A stretch of 64,000 nt of DNA from Pseudomonadota bacterium (GCA_023435265.1 JAEYRZ010000115.1:33537-97536); one strand, 5' to 3'. Positions 43,563 through 55,342 are shown, counted from the first letter of the stretch. Program-made: numbers and translations. The notes: generated by a model not told the origin, from the letters alone.

Positions 43563-45341
43563 TTGTTGGCTCGATCAATTCCCGAGGATGTCATTCAGCG
43601 CATCAGAAGCAGCGCCAATATCGTCGACGTGATCGGTGAAACCGTCGTATTGAAGAAAGCCGGACGCAATTACTTGGGACTCTGCCCGTTTCACGCCGAA
43701 AAAACACCATCCTTCTCCGTGAGCCCTGAAAAGCAGATATTTTACTGTTTCGGGTGCCACACGGGGGGTAACGCGATCAGCTTCCTGATGCAGCATCAAG
43801 GGCTTACATTTCCCGAAGCCGCCCGCAAACTGGCCGATCGATACGGGATCGAAATCCCTGCCGAGCGCCTCTCGCCGGCCGAACAGGCCCGGCTGTCCGA
43901 AAGAGAACAACTCTTTCAAATCAATGAAGCCGCCTTGACCTATTACCGGCGGATCCTGCACGACGCTCAACTCGGCCAGCGCGCCATGGCCTATCTGCTG
44001 GGCCGGGGGATGACCCGCAAAATCATCGACGGGTATGGATTGGGGTATGCCCCCGAACAGTGGGACGGATTGCTGCGGTTCCTGCGGCAGCAGCGGGTCG
44101 CACCCGATCTGGCTGCAAAGGTGGGGCTGGTGATTGCCCGCAAGGACCACAGCGGATTCTACGACCGCTTCCGCAACCGTGTGATATTCCCGATTTTCAA
44201 CGACGGACGGCAGGTGATCGGGTTCGGCGGGCGTGTCATGGGCGATGATCTGCCCAAATATCTCAATTCGCCCGAAACCCCCCTGTATGCCAAGAGCCGC
44301 TCGCTTTACGGCATTGACCGCGCCCGGCCTGCGGCCCGCAAGACCGGCCGGATCTATGTCGTCGAAGGCTACTTCGATGTCCTTGCCATGCACCTGTACG
44401 GCTTCGAGAATACGGTGGCCACGCTGGGGACGGCCTTGACAGGCGAACATGCGCAGTTACTAAAGGGATTGGTCGGCCCGGACGGGCACATCGTTCTGGT
44501 CTACGATTCGGATCAGGCCGGTATCAAGGCCGCCCGGCGCAGCATTCCGACCTTCGAAGCGGGATATGTCGACGCCCGGATTCTGATCCTTCCGAAAGGA
44601 TATGACCCGGATGCGTTTTTGAGGGAGAAAGGACCCGGCGACTTCACGGCGCAGGCCGAAAAAGCGGTGGCCATGATTCCCTTTCTGCTCGAAACGGCAG
44701 TTCAGGAACACGGGATGAGCCTGGAGGGCAAAGTCAAGACGGTCAACGCGCTGACCGCTCCGCTGGTCTCAGTACAGGACAGCGTCGCACGCGGGCTCTA
44801 TATCAAACAAATCGCCGAACGCCTGAACATCGACGAATCCACCATCATGGGAAAGATCCGCGAAACGGCCGCTTCGGAGAACCGGCAAGGGCATCAACCA
44901 CGCGCTTCATTGCAGGCGCCGGTGTCCGAGCAGCGCCTGGAGCGGCAGGTTCTGGCGATGATGCTGGGCTATCGGGCGATCATCCCGGAGATTATCCGGC
45001 GCAATTTGCTGGATGCATTCGAAGATGCGGAACTGCGGGCCATTGCGCGCACCATCGCTGCACAGTGCGTTAATGAAAATCGAAATGCGGCCGATGTGAT
45101 CATGGCGATCGAAAATCCACGCCAGCGCAGCCTGCTGACCCGCCTGGCGATTGCCGAAGATCATTGGGATGACGAAGGATGTACGCGAGTCCTGGCGCAA
45201 CTGGAAGGCCGAAAGCAGCGGCGCGCCACAGAAGCATTGCAGCGGCGGATCATCGCGGCTGAAAAAAATAACGATATCGATCTACTGCGCAGATTGTTAC
45301 GCGAAAAGCAGGAACAGGCTGGCAAGGGATTGACCCATTAG
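43563..45341 (+). CDS. dnaG: DNA primase
   Basis: The 592-residue primase makes RNA primers at the replication fork. It has the N-terminal zinc-binding domain ([12 protein letters not shown] and [14 protein letters not shown]), the RNA-polymerase-like core with TOPRIM motifs ([21 protein letters not shown]), and a C-terminal DnaB-binding helical domain from about 455. Initiation is at tandem TTG codons, 43563 or 43566, just behind GGAGGG (43554-43559); the second has better spacing. The rpoD gene follows after 20 bases, the usual macromolecular-synthesis operon without rpsU. Confidence 0.96.
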   Translation: MLARSIPEDVIQRIRSSANIVDVIGETVVLKKAGRNYLGLCPFHAEKTPSFSVSPEKQIFYCFGCHTGGNAISFLMQHQGLTFPEAARKLADRYGIEIPAERLSPAEQARLSEREQLFQINEAALTYYRRILHDAQLGQRAMAYLLGRGMTRKIIDGYGLGYAPEQWDGLLRFLRQQRVAPDLAAKVGLVIARKDHSGFYDRFRNRVIFPIFNDGRQVIGFGGRVMGDDLPKYLNSPETPLYAKSRSLYGIDRARPAARKTGRIYVVEGYFDVLAMHLYGFENTVATLGTALTGEHAQLLKGLVGPDGHIVLVYDSDQAGIKAARRSIPTFEAGYVDARILILPKGYDPDAFLREKGPGDFTAQAEKAVAMIPFLLETAVQEHGMSLEGKVKTVNALTAPLVSVQDSVARGLYIKQIAERLNIDESTIMGKIRETAASENRQGHQPRASLQAPVSEQRLERQVLAMMLGYRAIIPEIIRRNLLDAFEDAELRAIARTIAAQCVNENRNAADVIMAIENPRQRSLLTRLAIAEDHWDDEGCTRVLAQLEGRKQRRATEALQRRIIAAEKNNDIDLLRRLLREKQEQAGKGLTH

Positions 45342-45361
45342 GTACCAGGAGGCTTCTTTCC

Positions 45362-47236
<1,875 letters not shown>

Positions 47237-47255
47237 TCCGGAAGGGTATAAAGAA

Positions 47256-47284
47256 TTGACAAATCGCTCCACTGCCGCTACTTA
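47256..47284 (+). promoter_or_regulatory. Candidate promoter of the tRNA gene
   Basis: A perfect TTGACA at 47256-47261 is followed 17 bases later by TACTTA (47279-47284). A GC-rich discriminator (GGCCGTCCC) follows, as in stable-RNA promoters. The tRNA would begin about 47 bases after the start. The -10 box is weak. Confidence 0.45.
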
Positions 47285-47337
47285 GTGGCCGTCCCAAAAG
47301 GGCGGCGCCGGTCTGCGGCGGTTGAAGTTCAGGGCAT

Positions 47338-47410
47338 GGGCCCATAGCTCAGTTGGTAGAGCCACCGGCTCATAACCGGTCGGTCCCTGGTTCGAGCCCA
47401 GGTGGGCCCA
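47338..47410 (+). tRNA. tRNA-Met (anticodon CAT)
   Basis: A 73-base cloverleaf is complete: acceptor GGGCCCA/TGGGCCC, D-arm AGCTCAGTTGGTAGAGCC, anticodon stem ACCGG/CCGGT with loop CTCATAA, T-arm CCTGG-TTCGAGC-CCAGG and discriminator A. The CCA end is not encoded. The G1-C72 pair rules out initiator tRNA. A CAT anticodon could also be the lysidine-modified Ile2 isoacceptor; the overall identity elements look like elongator Met. Confidence 0.9.
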
Positions 47411-47463
47411 CTGCAACCCGGTTTACTGGTCAGATGCACCACCGATTGACATTTTTTCTTTTT

Positions 47464-47501
47464 AAGGGCGTGGTTGATTTACGAACCACGCCCTTTTTTT
47501 T
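47464..47501 (+). terminator. Rho-independent terminator after the tRNA
   Basis: GGGCGTGGTT (47466-47475) pairs with AACCACGCCC (47484-47493) in a perfect 10-bp stem, followed by eight Ts. It ends the tRNA transcript and any read-through from rpoD. Confidence 0.92.
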
Positions 47502-47594
47502 GTGGGGCGGGCGAATTTACGGCATTAGGTTTTGAAATTTAACCCGGTTCAGGGTATGAGTGTCCGTTTGAGATCATCCCGGCATGTTGGGCCT

Positions 47595-48425
47595 ATGAAA
47601 CATCCCAAAAGCAAGTGCAAGGCGGTTTGCGTCGGCGACATCGCCGACTGGCTGGAATCGGCCGCACCTTCCGGATTGGCCGAAGAGTGGGACAACTGCG
47701 GGCTGCAGGTCGGATCGCTGAAAAAAGAGGTCCGCAAGATATGGATCGCCCTCGATCCGCTGGGGACGGTGATCGACGCGGCGGTCGCCCAGGACGTGGA
47801 CCTGTTGATCACGCATCACCCCTTGATAATGCGTCCGCTGGCGCGCCTGGATCTCGACACCCCGGCCGGAAGGTCCGTCGCTGCGGCGATCGGCGGGCGG
47901 CTGACGATTTTCAGCGTGCACACCAATCTGGACAGCGCCTCGGACGGTCTCAACGATATCCTGGGGCAACGGATCGGCATGGACCGGATGCGGCCCCTGG
48001 TGCCGGCGGCGGCCGGCGGCGCTTCGCTGGGATTGGGGCGCATCGGGCGGCTCAATCCCCCCCGGCGTGTGGGGGAACTGGCCCTTGCGATCAAAGAGCG
48101 GCTTCATACCGATGCGGTCCGGATCGCGGGCGCTGCGGACATGATCGTCCGCCGGGCGGCGGTTTGTTCGGGCGGCGGAAGCAGCCTGTTGGAAGCCTTT
48201 CTGGCTTCGGACGCCCAGGTCTACATCAGCGGGGATCTGCGGTATCACAATGCGCGGGATGTCGAAGCCGCCGGTCGGGCAATGATCGATATCGGGCACT
48301 TCCCCTCGGAATATATCGTCGTCGAAGATCTGACCGGAAGACTCCGCAAATTCGCGCAAGACGCGGGTTGGGCGGTTGAAGTAGAAGCATGCCGGCTGGA
48401 GCGCGATCCCTTCGTTACGCTGTGA
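47595..48425 (+). CDS. Nif3-like dinuclear metal-centre protein
   Basis: The protein has 276 residues from ATG 47595. The Nif3/DUF34 pattern is clear: GLAEEWDNCGLQVG near the start, DLLITHHPLIM with two metal-binding His, FSVHTNLDSASDGLNDILGQRIG, and the C-terminal VYISGDLRYHNARD...IDIGHFPSE. The fold binds two metal ions and is related to GTP cyclohydrolase I type 2, but the physiological reaction is unsettled. In-frame upstream starts at 47532 (TTG) or 47556 are possible; none has a strong ribosome site. It is followed 54 bases later by a zinc-ribbon gene, a pairing common in bacteria. Confidence 0.92.
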   Translation: MKHPKSKCKAVCVGDIADWLESAAPSGLAEEWDNCGLQVGSLKKEVRKIWIALDPLGTVIDAAVAQDVDLLITHHPLIMRPLARLDLDTPAGRSVAAAIGGRLTIFSVHTNLDSASDGLNDILGQRIGMDRMRPLVPAAAGGASLGLGRIGRLNPPRRVGELALAIKERLHTDAVRIAGAADMIVRRAAVCSGGGSSLLEAFLASDAQVYISGDLRYHNARDVEAAGRAMIDIGHFPSEYIVVEDLTGRLRKFAQDAGWAVEVEACRLERDPFVTL

Positions 48426-48479
48426 ACAGGCGATGCGAAGGAGCAGACGGCCGATTAACCCCAAGCGGGCAGGTAGAGC

Positions 48480-49208
48480 ATGACGAGCAGCATCAAAGAT
48501 CAGTTGAAAATTCTTTCAGACCTGCAGCGGATCGAGATCGAAATGACCCGGTCGGAAAAACGACTGGCCGATGTCGACAGCCGCATCGCGACGCTGGGAG
48601 AGGCGCTTTCCGCCTTCCAGGCGCATGTGAACGAGGCCCGGGAACACGTCGAAGGCTTGAAAAAACGGTATCGGGAGAGCGAAGCCGAAATCAAGGCGAT
48701 CGAAGGCCGCGTGGCCCAGCGCAACGCCCAGTTACGCTCGGTGAAGACCAACAAGGAATATCAGACGATGCTCAAGGAGATCGAGGAAATGCAGTCGAAA
48801 CGATCGGACCTTGAGGATCAGACGCTGGCCGTGCTGGACGATATCGAAAAATCGGAAGCCCGGATAAAGATACTGAAACGCGACCTTGCCGATCTGATGC
48901 AGGAAACCGAAGGCCAGCAGGCCGAGATCCGCAAGGCCGCTGAAGTGGAGCGTCAGGAGTTGGCCGAGTGGACGCAGGAGCGGGACGCCATTCTGGCCGG
49001 GCTGACGCCGGCGCTTCAAAAGTTGTTTGCCAAAGCCAAAAAGCAGGGGCGCGGCATCGGCGTCGCCGCGGTGATTGATGCGGTCTGCCAGGTATGCCGG
49101 ATGAACATTCCACCCCAGATGTTCAACGAACTGCTGCGGCTGGACGAGTTGCGGACATGCCCGAACTGCCAGCGGATCATTTATCCGAAGGCGTTGATTG
49201 ATGATTAG
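48480..49208 (+). CDS. Coiled-coil protein with C-terminal zinc ribbon
   Basis: The 242-residue protein is a long coiled coil from about 5 to 180 (LQRIEIEMTRSEKRLADVDSRI, NKEYQTMLKEIEEMQSKRSDLED). A C4 zinc ribbon ends it: CQVCRMNIPPQ and CPNCQRIIYP. This is the family annotated as zinc ribbon domain (zf-RING_7/CT398-like). CT398 binds sigma-54 and the flagellar FliH-like protein in Chlamydia, so an RNA polymerase or export role is possible. It pairs with the Nif3 gene in one likely transcript. Confidence 0.88.
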   Translation: MTSSIKDQLKILSDLQRIEIEMTRSEKRLADVDSRIATLGEALSAFQAHVNEAREHVEGLKKRYRESEAEIKAIEGRVAQRNAQLRSVKTNKEYQTMLKEIEEMQSKRSDLEDQTLAVLDDIEKSEARIKILKRDLADLMQETEGQQAEIRKAAEVERQELAEWTQERDAILAGLTPALQKLFAKAKKQGRGIGVAAVIDAVCQVCRMNIPPQMFNELLRLDELRTCPNCQRIIYPKALIDD

Positions 49209-49413
49209 GGTAGGTTTTAAGTTTTAAGTGTTACGTTTTAAGCGAAGGAGTGGCACAAGGGCGTTTCAAGTTTTAAAGGTCGGGCGTTATGCGAAGGATG
49301 GGGTCGGTTTTAAGTTTCTTCACGTAAAGCTTGAACTTATGAACTTAAGCTTTTATCAAAAGACAGAATTCCTTCACTTAAAACATGAAACTTTGAACTT
49401 AAAACGTATTGAT
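49209..49413. repeat. Repeat-rich AT segment ahead of rnpB
   Basis: The segment is full of copies of AAGTTTTAAG-type words and their complements (AACTTAAAAC), spaced irregularly on both strands. An ACGTTTTAAG at its start is mirrored by CTTAAAACGT at its end. It is non-coding and clearly below the GC content of its neighbours. It contains or abuts the rnpB promoter, which I cannot pinpoint. Confidence 0.5.
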
Positions 49414-49896
<483 letters not shown>

Positions 49897-49941
49897 ATTC
49901 AGCCCCGCGTTCCGGGAGGATTTTTGAATGAGAGGTGAACC

Positions 49942-50718
49942 ATGTTGCTGATCGAAGACCTGCAGGTGGAAGTCGGCGGGCGCACGATTCTGAATCACGT
50001 GAATATGGAGATCCCGCGCGGGGAGACCCACATCCTCTTCGGGCCGAACGGGTCGGGGAAAACCAGTCTGATGATGACCCTGATGGGCTTTTCCGGGTAC
50101 AAGGTGACCGACGGGAAAATCACGTTCAAAGGCGTGGACATCACCCACATGCCCATCCATGAAAGGGCCCGCATGGGCATCGGGGTTTCGTTCCAGCGCC
50201 CTCCTACGGTCAAGGGACTCAAGACGCGCAGCCTGGTCGAGATCTGCGCCCGGCAGCGCCGGCGGACCATCGACCTGCCCGCCATGGCCGCGGAATTGAA
50301 ATTCGAGGCGTTCCTGGAGCGCGACGTCAATCACAATTTCTCCGGCGGAGAAATCAAGCGCAGCGAACTCCTGCAGCTCATGGCCCAGGACCCGGACCTG
50401 ATCCTGCTCGATGAGCCCGAGTCGGGTGTCGACCTGGAGAACATGTCCCTGATCGGCGAAACCATCAACCTGCTGCTGCGGCGCGGAATCAAACATGCCC
50501 GCGGCAAGAGCCACAAGCAGTTGAACGGCGACCAGAGCAAGTCGGCGCTGGTCATCACCCATACGGGGCATATTCTGGACTACATCACGGCCGACCGGGG
50601 CCAGGTGCTGTATAACGGTCATATGTGCTGCTCGCGCAATGCCCGCGAAATTCTGAAGTGGATCGGTGAATTCGGTTACGAGGAGTGTATACGATGCGCA
50701 ATGGAGATAGCGTCATGA
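49942..50718 (+). CDS. sufC: SufC-type Fe-S assembly ATPase
   Basis: This 258-residue ABC ATPase has Walker A GPNGSGKTSLM, a Q-loop, the SufC-type signature FSGGEIKRSELLQ, and Walker B LILLDEPESGVDLE with the catalytic Glu. It has the SufC-specific helix MPIHERARMGIGVSFQRPP. The GTGAACC ahead of ATG 49942 follows GAGAGG. The stop overlaps the next gene in ATGA. It is paired with a single SufB/SufD paralogue and no SufS, SufE or SufU, the layout of the minimal SufBC-type system found in archaea and anaerobic bacteria. Confidence 0.93.
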   Translation: MLLIEDLQVEVGGRTILNHVNMEIPRGETHILFGPNGSGKTSLMMTLMGFSGYKVTDGKITFKGVDITHMPIHERARMGIGVSFQRPPTVKGLKTRSLVEICARQRRRTIDLPAMAAELKFEAFLERDVNHNFSGGEIKRSELLQLMAQDPDLILLDEPESGVDLENMSLIGETINLLLRRGIKHARGKSHKQLNGDQSKSALVITHTGHILDYITADRGQVLYNGHMCCSRNAREILKWIGEFGYEECIRCAMEIAS

Positions 50719-51878
50719 ACAACCCGCAGGTCGATCCCAAGCGATACCGGACCGATGCCGAGGAGCATGCTTACGTGGACGATCTTTCCAGAATCGCCGG
50801 GGAAGACGCCGAAAAACTGCTCAACGTGGGCATCGAAACCTCGGGCGGCGCACGTGCGGGTACGTTCGTGCAAATGGATCGTTCCGTGATCCATTCCAGG
50901 GTGCGGCAGCAGGGAGTGGAAGTACTTCCGATTTCGGGCGCTCTGGCCAAGCATGCCTGGCTTGGCGACTACTTGTGGCGCAATGTCGATCCCGAAACCG
51001 ACAGCTTCACCCGCCAGGCCAAGGCGGTTCCGCACGAAGGCTATTTTATCCGCACCGAACCCGGCATCCGCGTCGAACAGCCGGTACAGGCCTGTCTTTA
51101 CATCGCCAAGGAGAACTTCTCCCAGAACGTTCACAACGTCGTCATCGCCGAGCCGGACTCCAGCCTCCAGGTGATCACCGGTTGCGCCACCTCGCCGCAC
51201 CTGATTTCGGGGCTGCATGTCGGCGTGTCCGAATTTTATGTCAAAAAAGGCGCCCAGCTTCACTTCACCATGATTCACGAGTGGGGTGAGCAGGTCAATG
51301 TGCGGCCGCGCACAGTGGTCCACGTGGAAGCCGGGGGCGTGTTTGTTTCCAACTACATCAGCCTCAAGCCGGTGGGTTCGCTGCAGATGAATCCCACCAC
51401 AGTTCTGGCCGGAGAGGGCGCTGTGGCGCGTTTCAACAGCATTCTGGTCGCCGGCAGGGGATCCCATCTGGATGTCGGTTCGCGGGTCGTTCTGGCCGCG
51501 CCGCGCACCCGCGCAGAAATTATTTCGCGCGCCATCACCACCGGCGGTACGATCATCGCGCGGGGGGAATTGGTCGGCCAGGCCCCGGAGATCAAGGCGC
51601 ACCTGGAATGTAAAGGCCTGATCCTCAAAGAAGGCCTGATGCATGCGATTCCCGAACTGCGGGCCACCATTCCGGGGGTCGAAATGTCGCACGAAGCCGC
51701 CGTCGGCAAGATCGATCAGCGCGAGATCGAGTATCTCATGGCCCGCGGTTTGGATGAAGAAGGGGCCGTGTCGACCATCGTGCGCGGCTTTCTGAATGTG
51801 GATATCGAAGGGTTGCCGACTTCCCTGAAGGCAAAAATCGACCAGATCATCGGTGAAACTCAGGACGACATGATGTGA
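50715..51878 (+). CDS. sufB: SufB/SufD-family Fe-S scaffold protein
   Basis: The 387-residue protein starts at ATG 50715, inside the sufC stop. It has the SufBD beta-helix core (LQVITGCATSPHLISGLHVGVSEFYVKKGAQLHFTMIHEWG), the HVEAGG and NYISLK turns, and the C-terminal helical part with LHAIPEL-like LMHAIPELRATIPGVEMSHEAAVGKIDQREIEYLMARGLDEEGA. It is shorter than the 470-residue SufB of E. coli and lacks that long N-domain. With SufC it would form the scaffold for new clusters. Cys ligands: Cys residues appear in ITGCATS and LECKGL; the latter is at the conserved C-terminal site. Confidence 0.93.
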   Translation: MNNPQVDPKRYRTDAEEHAYVDDLSRIAGEDAEKLLNVGIETSGGARAGTFVQMDRSVIHSRVRQQGVEVLPISGALAKHAWLGDYLWRNVDPETDSFTRQAKAVPHEGYFIRTEPGIRVEQPVQACLYIAKENFSQNVHNVVIAEPDSSLQVITGCATSPHLISGLHVGVSEFYVKKGAQLHFTMIHEWGEQVNVRPRTVVHVEAGGVFVSNYISLKPVGSLQMNPTTVLAGEGAVARFNSILVAGRGSHLDVGSRVVLAAPRTRAEIISRAITTGGTIIARGELVGQAPEIKAHLECKGLILKEGLMHAIPELRATIPGVEMSHEAAVGKIDQREIEYLMARGLDEEGAVSTIVRGFLNVDIEGLPTSLKAKIDQIIGETQDDMM

Positions 51879-51879
51879 A

Positions 51880-53202
51880 ATGAACATCTGCCGCCATCAG
51901 ATCAATGGGTATTGCGAAATCTCCTTTGCGGAGAAGGTGCGCATGTTCTCCCAGGACTACCTCAAGTGCTGCACCTATCTGACGCAGGGCGTATCTCCCG
52001 AGCACGCCTTCACCAAGAAGCTTTATTCCAAGCTGATATCCACTTCGCAGGTGCTCGAAGACTTCCTCGATTTCCATGGCGCCAAGAACAACGAAGAGTG
52101 GTATTTCTACCGCGAACTTTCGGCGGCCGTGCGCCACCTCAGCCTGGGCGGCTATTCACAGAAGCATGTTTCCAACCGCCTTATTTTCTACGGCCTTCCG
52201 GATACGGACGAGTTCAGCCGGGTCGGTAAGAAGACCGTCCTGTTTCTGAATCAGTCTTTGATGAAGCTGGCGCCTGTGATTCTCGAAGAGGCGCGGCGGC
52301 TGGGGATCCCCATTCCGGAGCAGGGCTTCGGCGCCGAAGACTTTCCCGGCATCTCCACCAGCGAAATGCTGCCCTATACGATCGACGATGAAGCCAAGGA
52401 TGTTCAGAAGGAGCATATCGTCAAGATCGCCAGCGATTTCCTCAGTATCGCCTCGCGGTTCGACCAGCTGGGCTTCTACGAGCCCTACAGTATCGAACAA
52501 CTTCGCCAACTCGTCCCGGCCAAGGTCAATGAAGTGGAAATCCGGCGCTTCGAGATGGTGGTGCACAACCTGCAGAGCTCCTTCGACACGTATGTCATTC
52601 ACGGGGGTTTGCGCTTGGGCAGGAGCAAGCTCAAGGAGCTGCGCAGTTATTTTTCCGTCGTGTTCCACCTGCTGCAGATGATGGGCCGGCTGCTGCACTT
52701 CTACGAACGCCACCTGCATGAAGCCGGGTACAAGAACACCTATCAGCGTGCGCAGGAGCTTCTTGCTGCCCAGGTCGATCCGGATACGCTGCTCGAACTG
52801 ACGGTCAACTACGGTCTTTTCTACGCCTGCCACTACCTGAGCGTCGGTAAGGATGTCGCCCGCCACATCCTGAACGAAAACGTGACGCGTGGCCGGATCC
52901 AGGTCGGCATTCCGGTCAAGCTCGGCTTTCACAGCCGACCCAGCCTGCTGGTCGCCAAGATCGTTCAGCACTACGGCGGCCCCGTCGAACTGGTGATCGG
53001 GCAGGACCGCTTCGACGCCGGCAGCGTGCTCGATATCCAATGGGCCGGCGGTAAAATCCAGAAGGAAAACATCGGCCAGGTTGTGTTCGAGGGTGACGTG
53101 CGTGCGCTGAAGGATATCGAAATCCTGGCGGGGGTGAACTACGGCGAGGACAGCATGGGCAAGGGAGTGCCGCTGCCGCGCGAGCTGAAATACCTGCGAT
53201 GA
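51880..53202 (+). CDS. Helical domain fused to an HPr-like domain, in the suf-ispD operon
   Basis: The 440-residue protein begins one base after the sufB stop. Residues about 1-335 are helical and unfamiliar (VRMFSQDYLKCCTYLTQGVSPEHAFTKKL, SSFDTYVIHGGLRLGRSKLKELRSYFS). The N-terminus has Cys5, Cys12, Cys30 and Cys31. Residues about 338-425 match HPr of the phosphotransferase system: VKLGFHSRPSLLVAKIVQHYG with His351 at the HPr active site, then DAGSVLDIQWAGG at the regulatory-Ser loop. It has no signal peptide. PTS enzyme I and HprK are not in the window. Its function is unknown. Translation coupling with ispD (ATGA) suggests a link to Fe-S or isoprenoid supply. Confidence 0.8.
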   Translation: MNICRHQINGYCEISFAEKVRMFSQDYLKCCTYLTQGVSPEHAFTKKLYSKLISTSQVLEDFLDFHGAKNNEEWYFYRELSAAVRHLSLGGYSQKHVSNRLIFYGLPDTDEFSRVGKKTVLFLNQSLMKLAPVILEEARRLGIPIPEQGFGAEDFPGISTSEMLPYTIDDEAKDVQKEHIVKIASDFLSIASRFDQLGFYEPYSIEQLRQLVPAKVNEVEIRRFEMVVHNLQSSFDTYVIHGGLRLGRSKLKELRSYFSVVFHLLQMMGRLLHFYERHLHEAGYKNTYQRAQELLAAQVDPDTLLELTVNYGLFYACHYLSVGKDVARHILNENVTRGRIQVGIPVKLGFHSRPSLLVAKIVQHYGGPVELVIGQDRFDAGSVLDIQWAGGKIQKENIGQVVFEGDVRALKDIEILAGVNYGEDSMGKGVPLPRELKYLR

Positions 53203-53900
53203 CGACGAGCGCCTTGATCGTTGCCGCCGGTGCAGGGGTGCGCATGGGCGGCGGAACGCGCAAGCAGTACCGCCCGCTCGCCGGCAGCCCCGTGTTGGCC
53301 CACAGCCTGGCGGCCTTCGATGCCTGCCCCGGTATCGAATGTCTGGTGGTCGTGGTTGCGGAGCGCGAAATCGACTTTTGCCGACGGGAAATCATTGCTC
53401 CCGCGAATTTGTCCAAACCCGTGTCGCTCGCTGCAGGCGGCGCCAGACGGCAGGATTCCGTGGCCAGCGGTCTTGCCGCCATCCAAGCCCGGGAAGGAAT
53501 CGTCCTGATCCATGACGGTGTCCGTCCGCTGGTCGATGCGGGGCTGATCGAACGATGCATTGCCTCCGCCAGGCAATGGCAGGCCTGCATCCCCGCGCTG
53601 CCGGCCAGCGACACCCTCAAGCAGGTAGATGCCCGCGGCGTGATCCGCAGCACCCCGGCGCGGGACACCTTCTATCTCGCCCAGACCCCGCAGGCCTTCG
53701 ATCTCGCCCTGATCCGCGAGGCACACGCCGCCGCCCGCCAAAACGGCTGGGAGGCCACAGACGACGCCTCGCTGGTCGAACGGCTCGGACTGCCGGTGCA
53801 TGTTATTCCGGGTTCCCGCCACAATCTCAAGATCACCACACCCGAAGACCTGCTGATTGCGGAAGCACTGCTCCTCACGCTGCGGACGACATCCAAGTAA
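53199..53900 (+). CDS. ispD: 2-C-methyl-D-erythritol 4-phosphate cytidylyltransferase
   Basis: The 233-residue enzyme adds CMP to MEP in the non-mevalonate isoprenoid pathway. It shows the nucleotide-binding LIVAAGAGVRMGGGTRKQYRPLAGSPVLAHSL, GGARRQDSVASGL, LIHDGVRPLVDAGLIERC and TPQAF. It starts inside the preceding stop (ATGA at 53199). The pathway ends in Fe-S enzymes IspG and IspH, which makes its presence in a suf operon sensible. No ispF follows. Confidence 0.95.
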   Translation: MTTSALIVAAGAGVRMGGGTRKQYRPLAGSPVLAHSLAAFDACPGIECLVVVVAEREIDFCRREIIAPANLSKPVSLAAGGARRQDSVASGLAAIQAREGIVLIHDGVRPLVDAGLIERCIASARQWQACIPALPASDTLKQVDARGVIRSTPARDTFYLAQTPQAFDLALIREAHAAARQNGWEATDDASLVERLGLPVHVIPGSRHNLKITTPEDLLIAEALLLTLRTTSK

Positions 53901-54080
53901 ATCGACGGAGGACGGGCAATTACACACCGCACCCCATGCAGCCTGGTTCGGAAATAGATTATCCTGCCGTCATCCATGTGGATCAGGCTCGCCGGTCCGC
54001 GATCGACCCGGGATCTTGAAACCGATACGGTATGAGCCAGCGGCCTCTCCGCGCAACCAATGCGAATAAAGGAGATTCCG

Positions 54081-55229
54081 GTGCAGAAATGTCTGAACGC
54101 TTCGGGCATCGCAGGGGCGCTGGCACTGTTCATCGCCGTTCCTGCAGTGGTTATGGCGCAAGCCGAAACGCTGCGCACGAAAAAGGGCGTTGCCGTCCGG
54201 GTCGAAAATTTGATCGGCGGCTTGAATCATCCCTGGGGCATGGCCTTTCTTCCGGATGGCGGGCTGCTGATCACCGAACGCAACACCGGCCGGCTCTACC
54301 TGCTGCAACCGGACCGCAGCCTGTCGGGGCCCCTGGACGGGGTGCCGGATGTGTGGACGCGCGGTCAGGGCGGCCTGATGGATGTGGCCCTGGACCCCCG
54401 TTTCAAGGAGAACAACCTCATCTATCTCTCCTATGCCAAGCGCGGAGATAACGGCAGGGCGACCACCGCGCTGGGGCGCGGCAAACTCACGCAAAAAGGC
54501 ATCGAGGGCTTTGAAGAGCTTTTCGTGCAACACCCGTACGTCGAGGGAACCAACCATTTCGGCAACCGCATCGCTTTTTCTCCGGACAGCCGATATCTCT
54601 TTCTTGCGCTCGGTGAACGGTTTCAGTTCGATCCGGCGCAGGATCCAACCAACCACCTCGGCGCGGTGATCCGCATCTATCCGGATGGCCGCGTGCCGCC
54701 GGACAATCCTTTCGTGGGTACAAACGGCGCAGACGAAATCTGGTCTTACGGCCACCGCAACATCGAGGCTCTGGCGTTTCAACCGGGGACGGACACGCTC
54801 TGGGCGGCTGAAATGGGACCCCGGGGAGGCGACGAACTGAACAAAATCGAAAAGGGCGCCAACTACGGCTGGCCGCTGGTCAGCTGGGGCCAGCATTACG
54901 ACGGCCACCGAATTCCGGAACCGTCGACGCGTCCCGAATTCGAGGATGCCGTCAGGCACTGGACTCCGGTGATTTCTCCCTCAGGCATGACTTTCTATAC
55001 CGGCGGTATGTTCCCGGATTGGAAGAACGATGCCTTGATCGGCGGGCTGACCTCGCAGGAACTCGTGCGGTTGAGGTTTGATGGATTGAGGGTTATCGAA
55101 GAAGATCGTCTTCCTTTGTCCGCACGGATTCGCGATGTCGAAACGGCTCCGGATGGATCGATCTACGTACTGACTGATGCCGAAGACGGCCAGGTGCGGA
55201 GAATCAGCGCCGCGGCAGGATCTCCATGA
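54081..55229 (+). CDS. PQQ-dependent sugar (aldose) dehydrogenase family protein, exported
   Basis: I chose GTG 54081, six bases after AAAGGAG, over the in-frame ATG 54060, which lies ahead of that site. The 382-residue product has a signal peptide ending at VVMAQA. The beta-propeller matches the soluble glucose/aldose sugar dehydrogenase (Ylii/GDH-B) type: LNHPWGMAFLPDGGLLITERNTGRLYLL, GGLMDVALDPRF, HFGNRIAFSPD, SYGHRNIEALAF, EMGPRGGDELN, NYGWPLVSWG. PQQ would be needed; no pqq genes are in the window, so it may be inactive without imported cofactor. It is a single gene. Confidence 0.9.
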   Translation: MQKCLNASGIAGALALFIAVPAVVMAQAETLRTKKGVAVRVENLIGGLNHPWGMAFLPDGGLLITERNTGRLYLLQPDRSLSGPLDGVPDVWTRGQGGLMDVALDPRFKENNLIYLSYAKRGDNGRATTALGRGKLTQKGIEGFEELFVQHPYVEGTNHFGNRIAFSPDSRYLFLALGERFQFDPAQDPTNHLGAVIRIYPDGRVPPDNPFVGTNGADEIWSYGHRNIEALAFQPGTDTLWAAEMGPRGGDELNKIEKGANYGWPLVSWGQHYDGHRIPEPSTRPEFEDAVRHWTPVISPSGMTFYTGGMFPDWKNDALIGGLTSQELVRLRFDGLRVIEEDRLPLSARIRDVETAPDGSIYVLTDAEDGQVRRISAAAGSP

Positions 55230-55342
55230 TGATGGAAATAGAATTGATGAAACGGGTTTCGCACCGGCAGGTTTGATTTATCGATACTGGATGATCCGGA
55301 TCTTGGAACGATCAGGGCGGGGGACCGAGGGTCGAACGGCGG

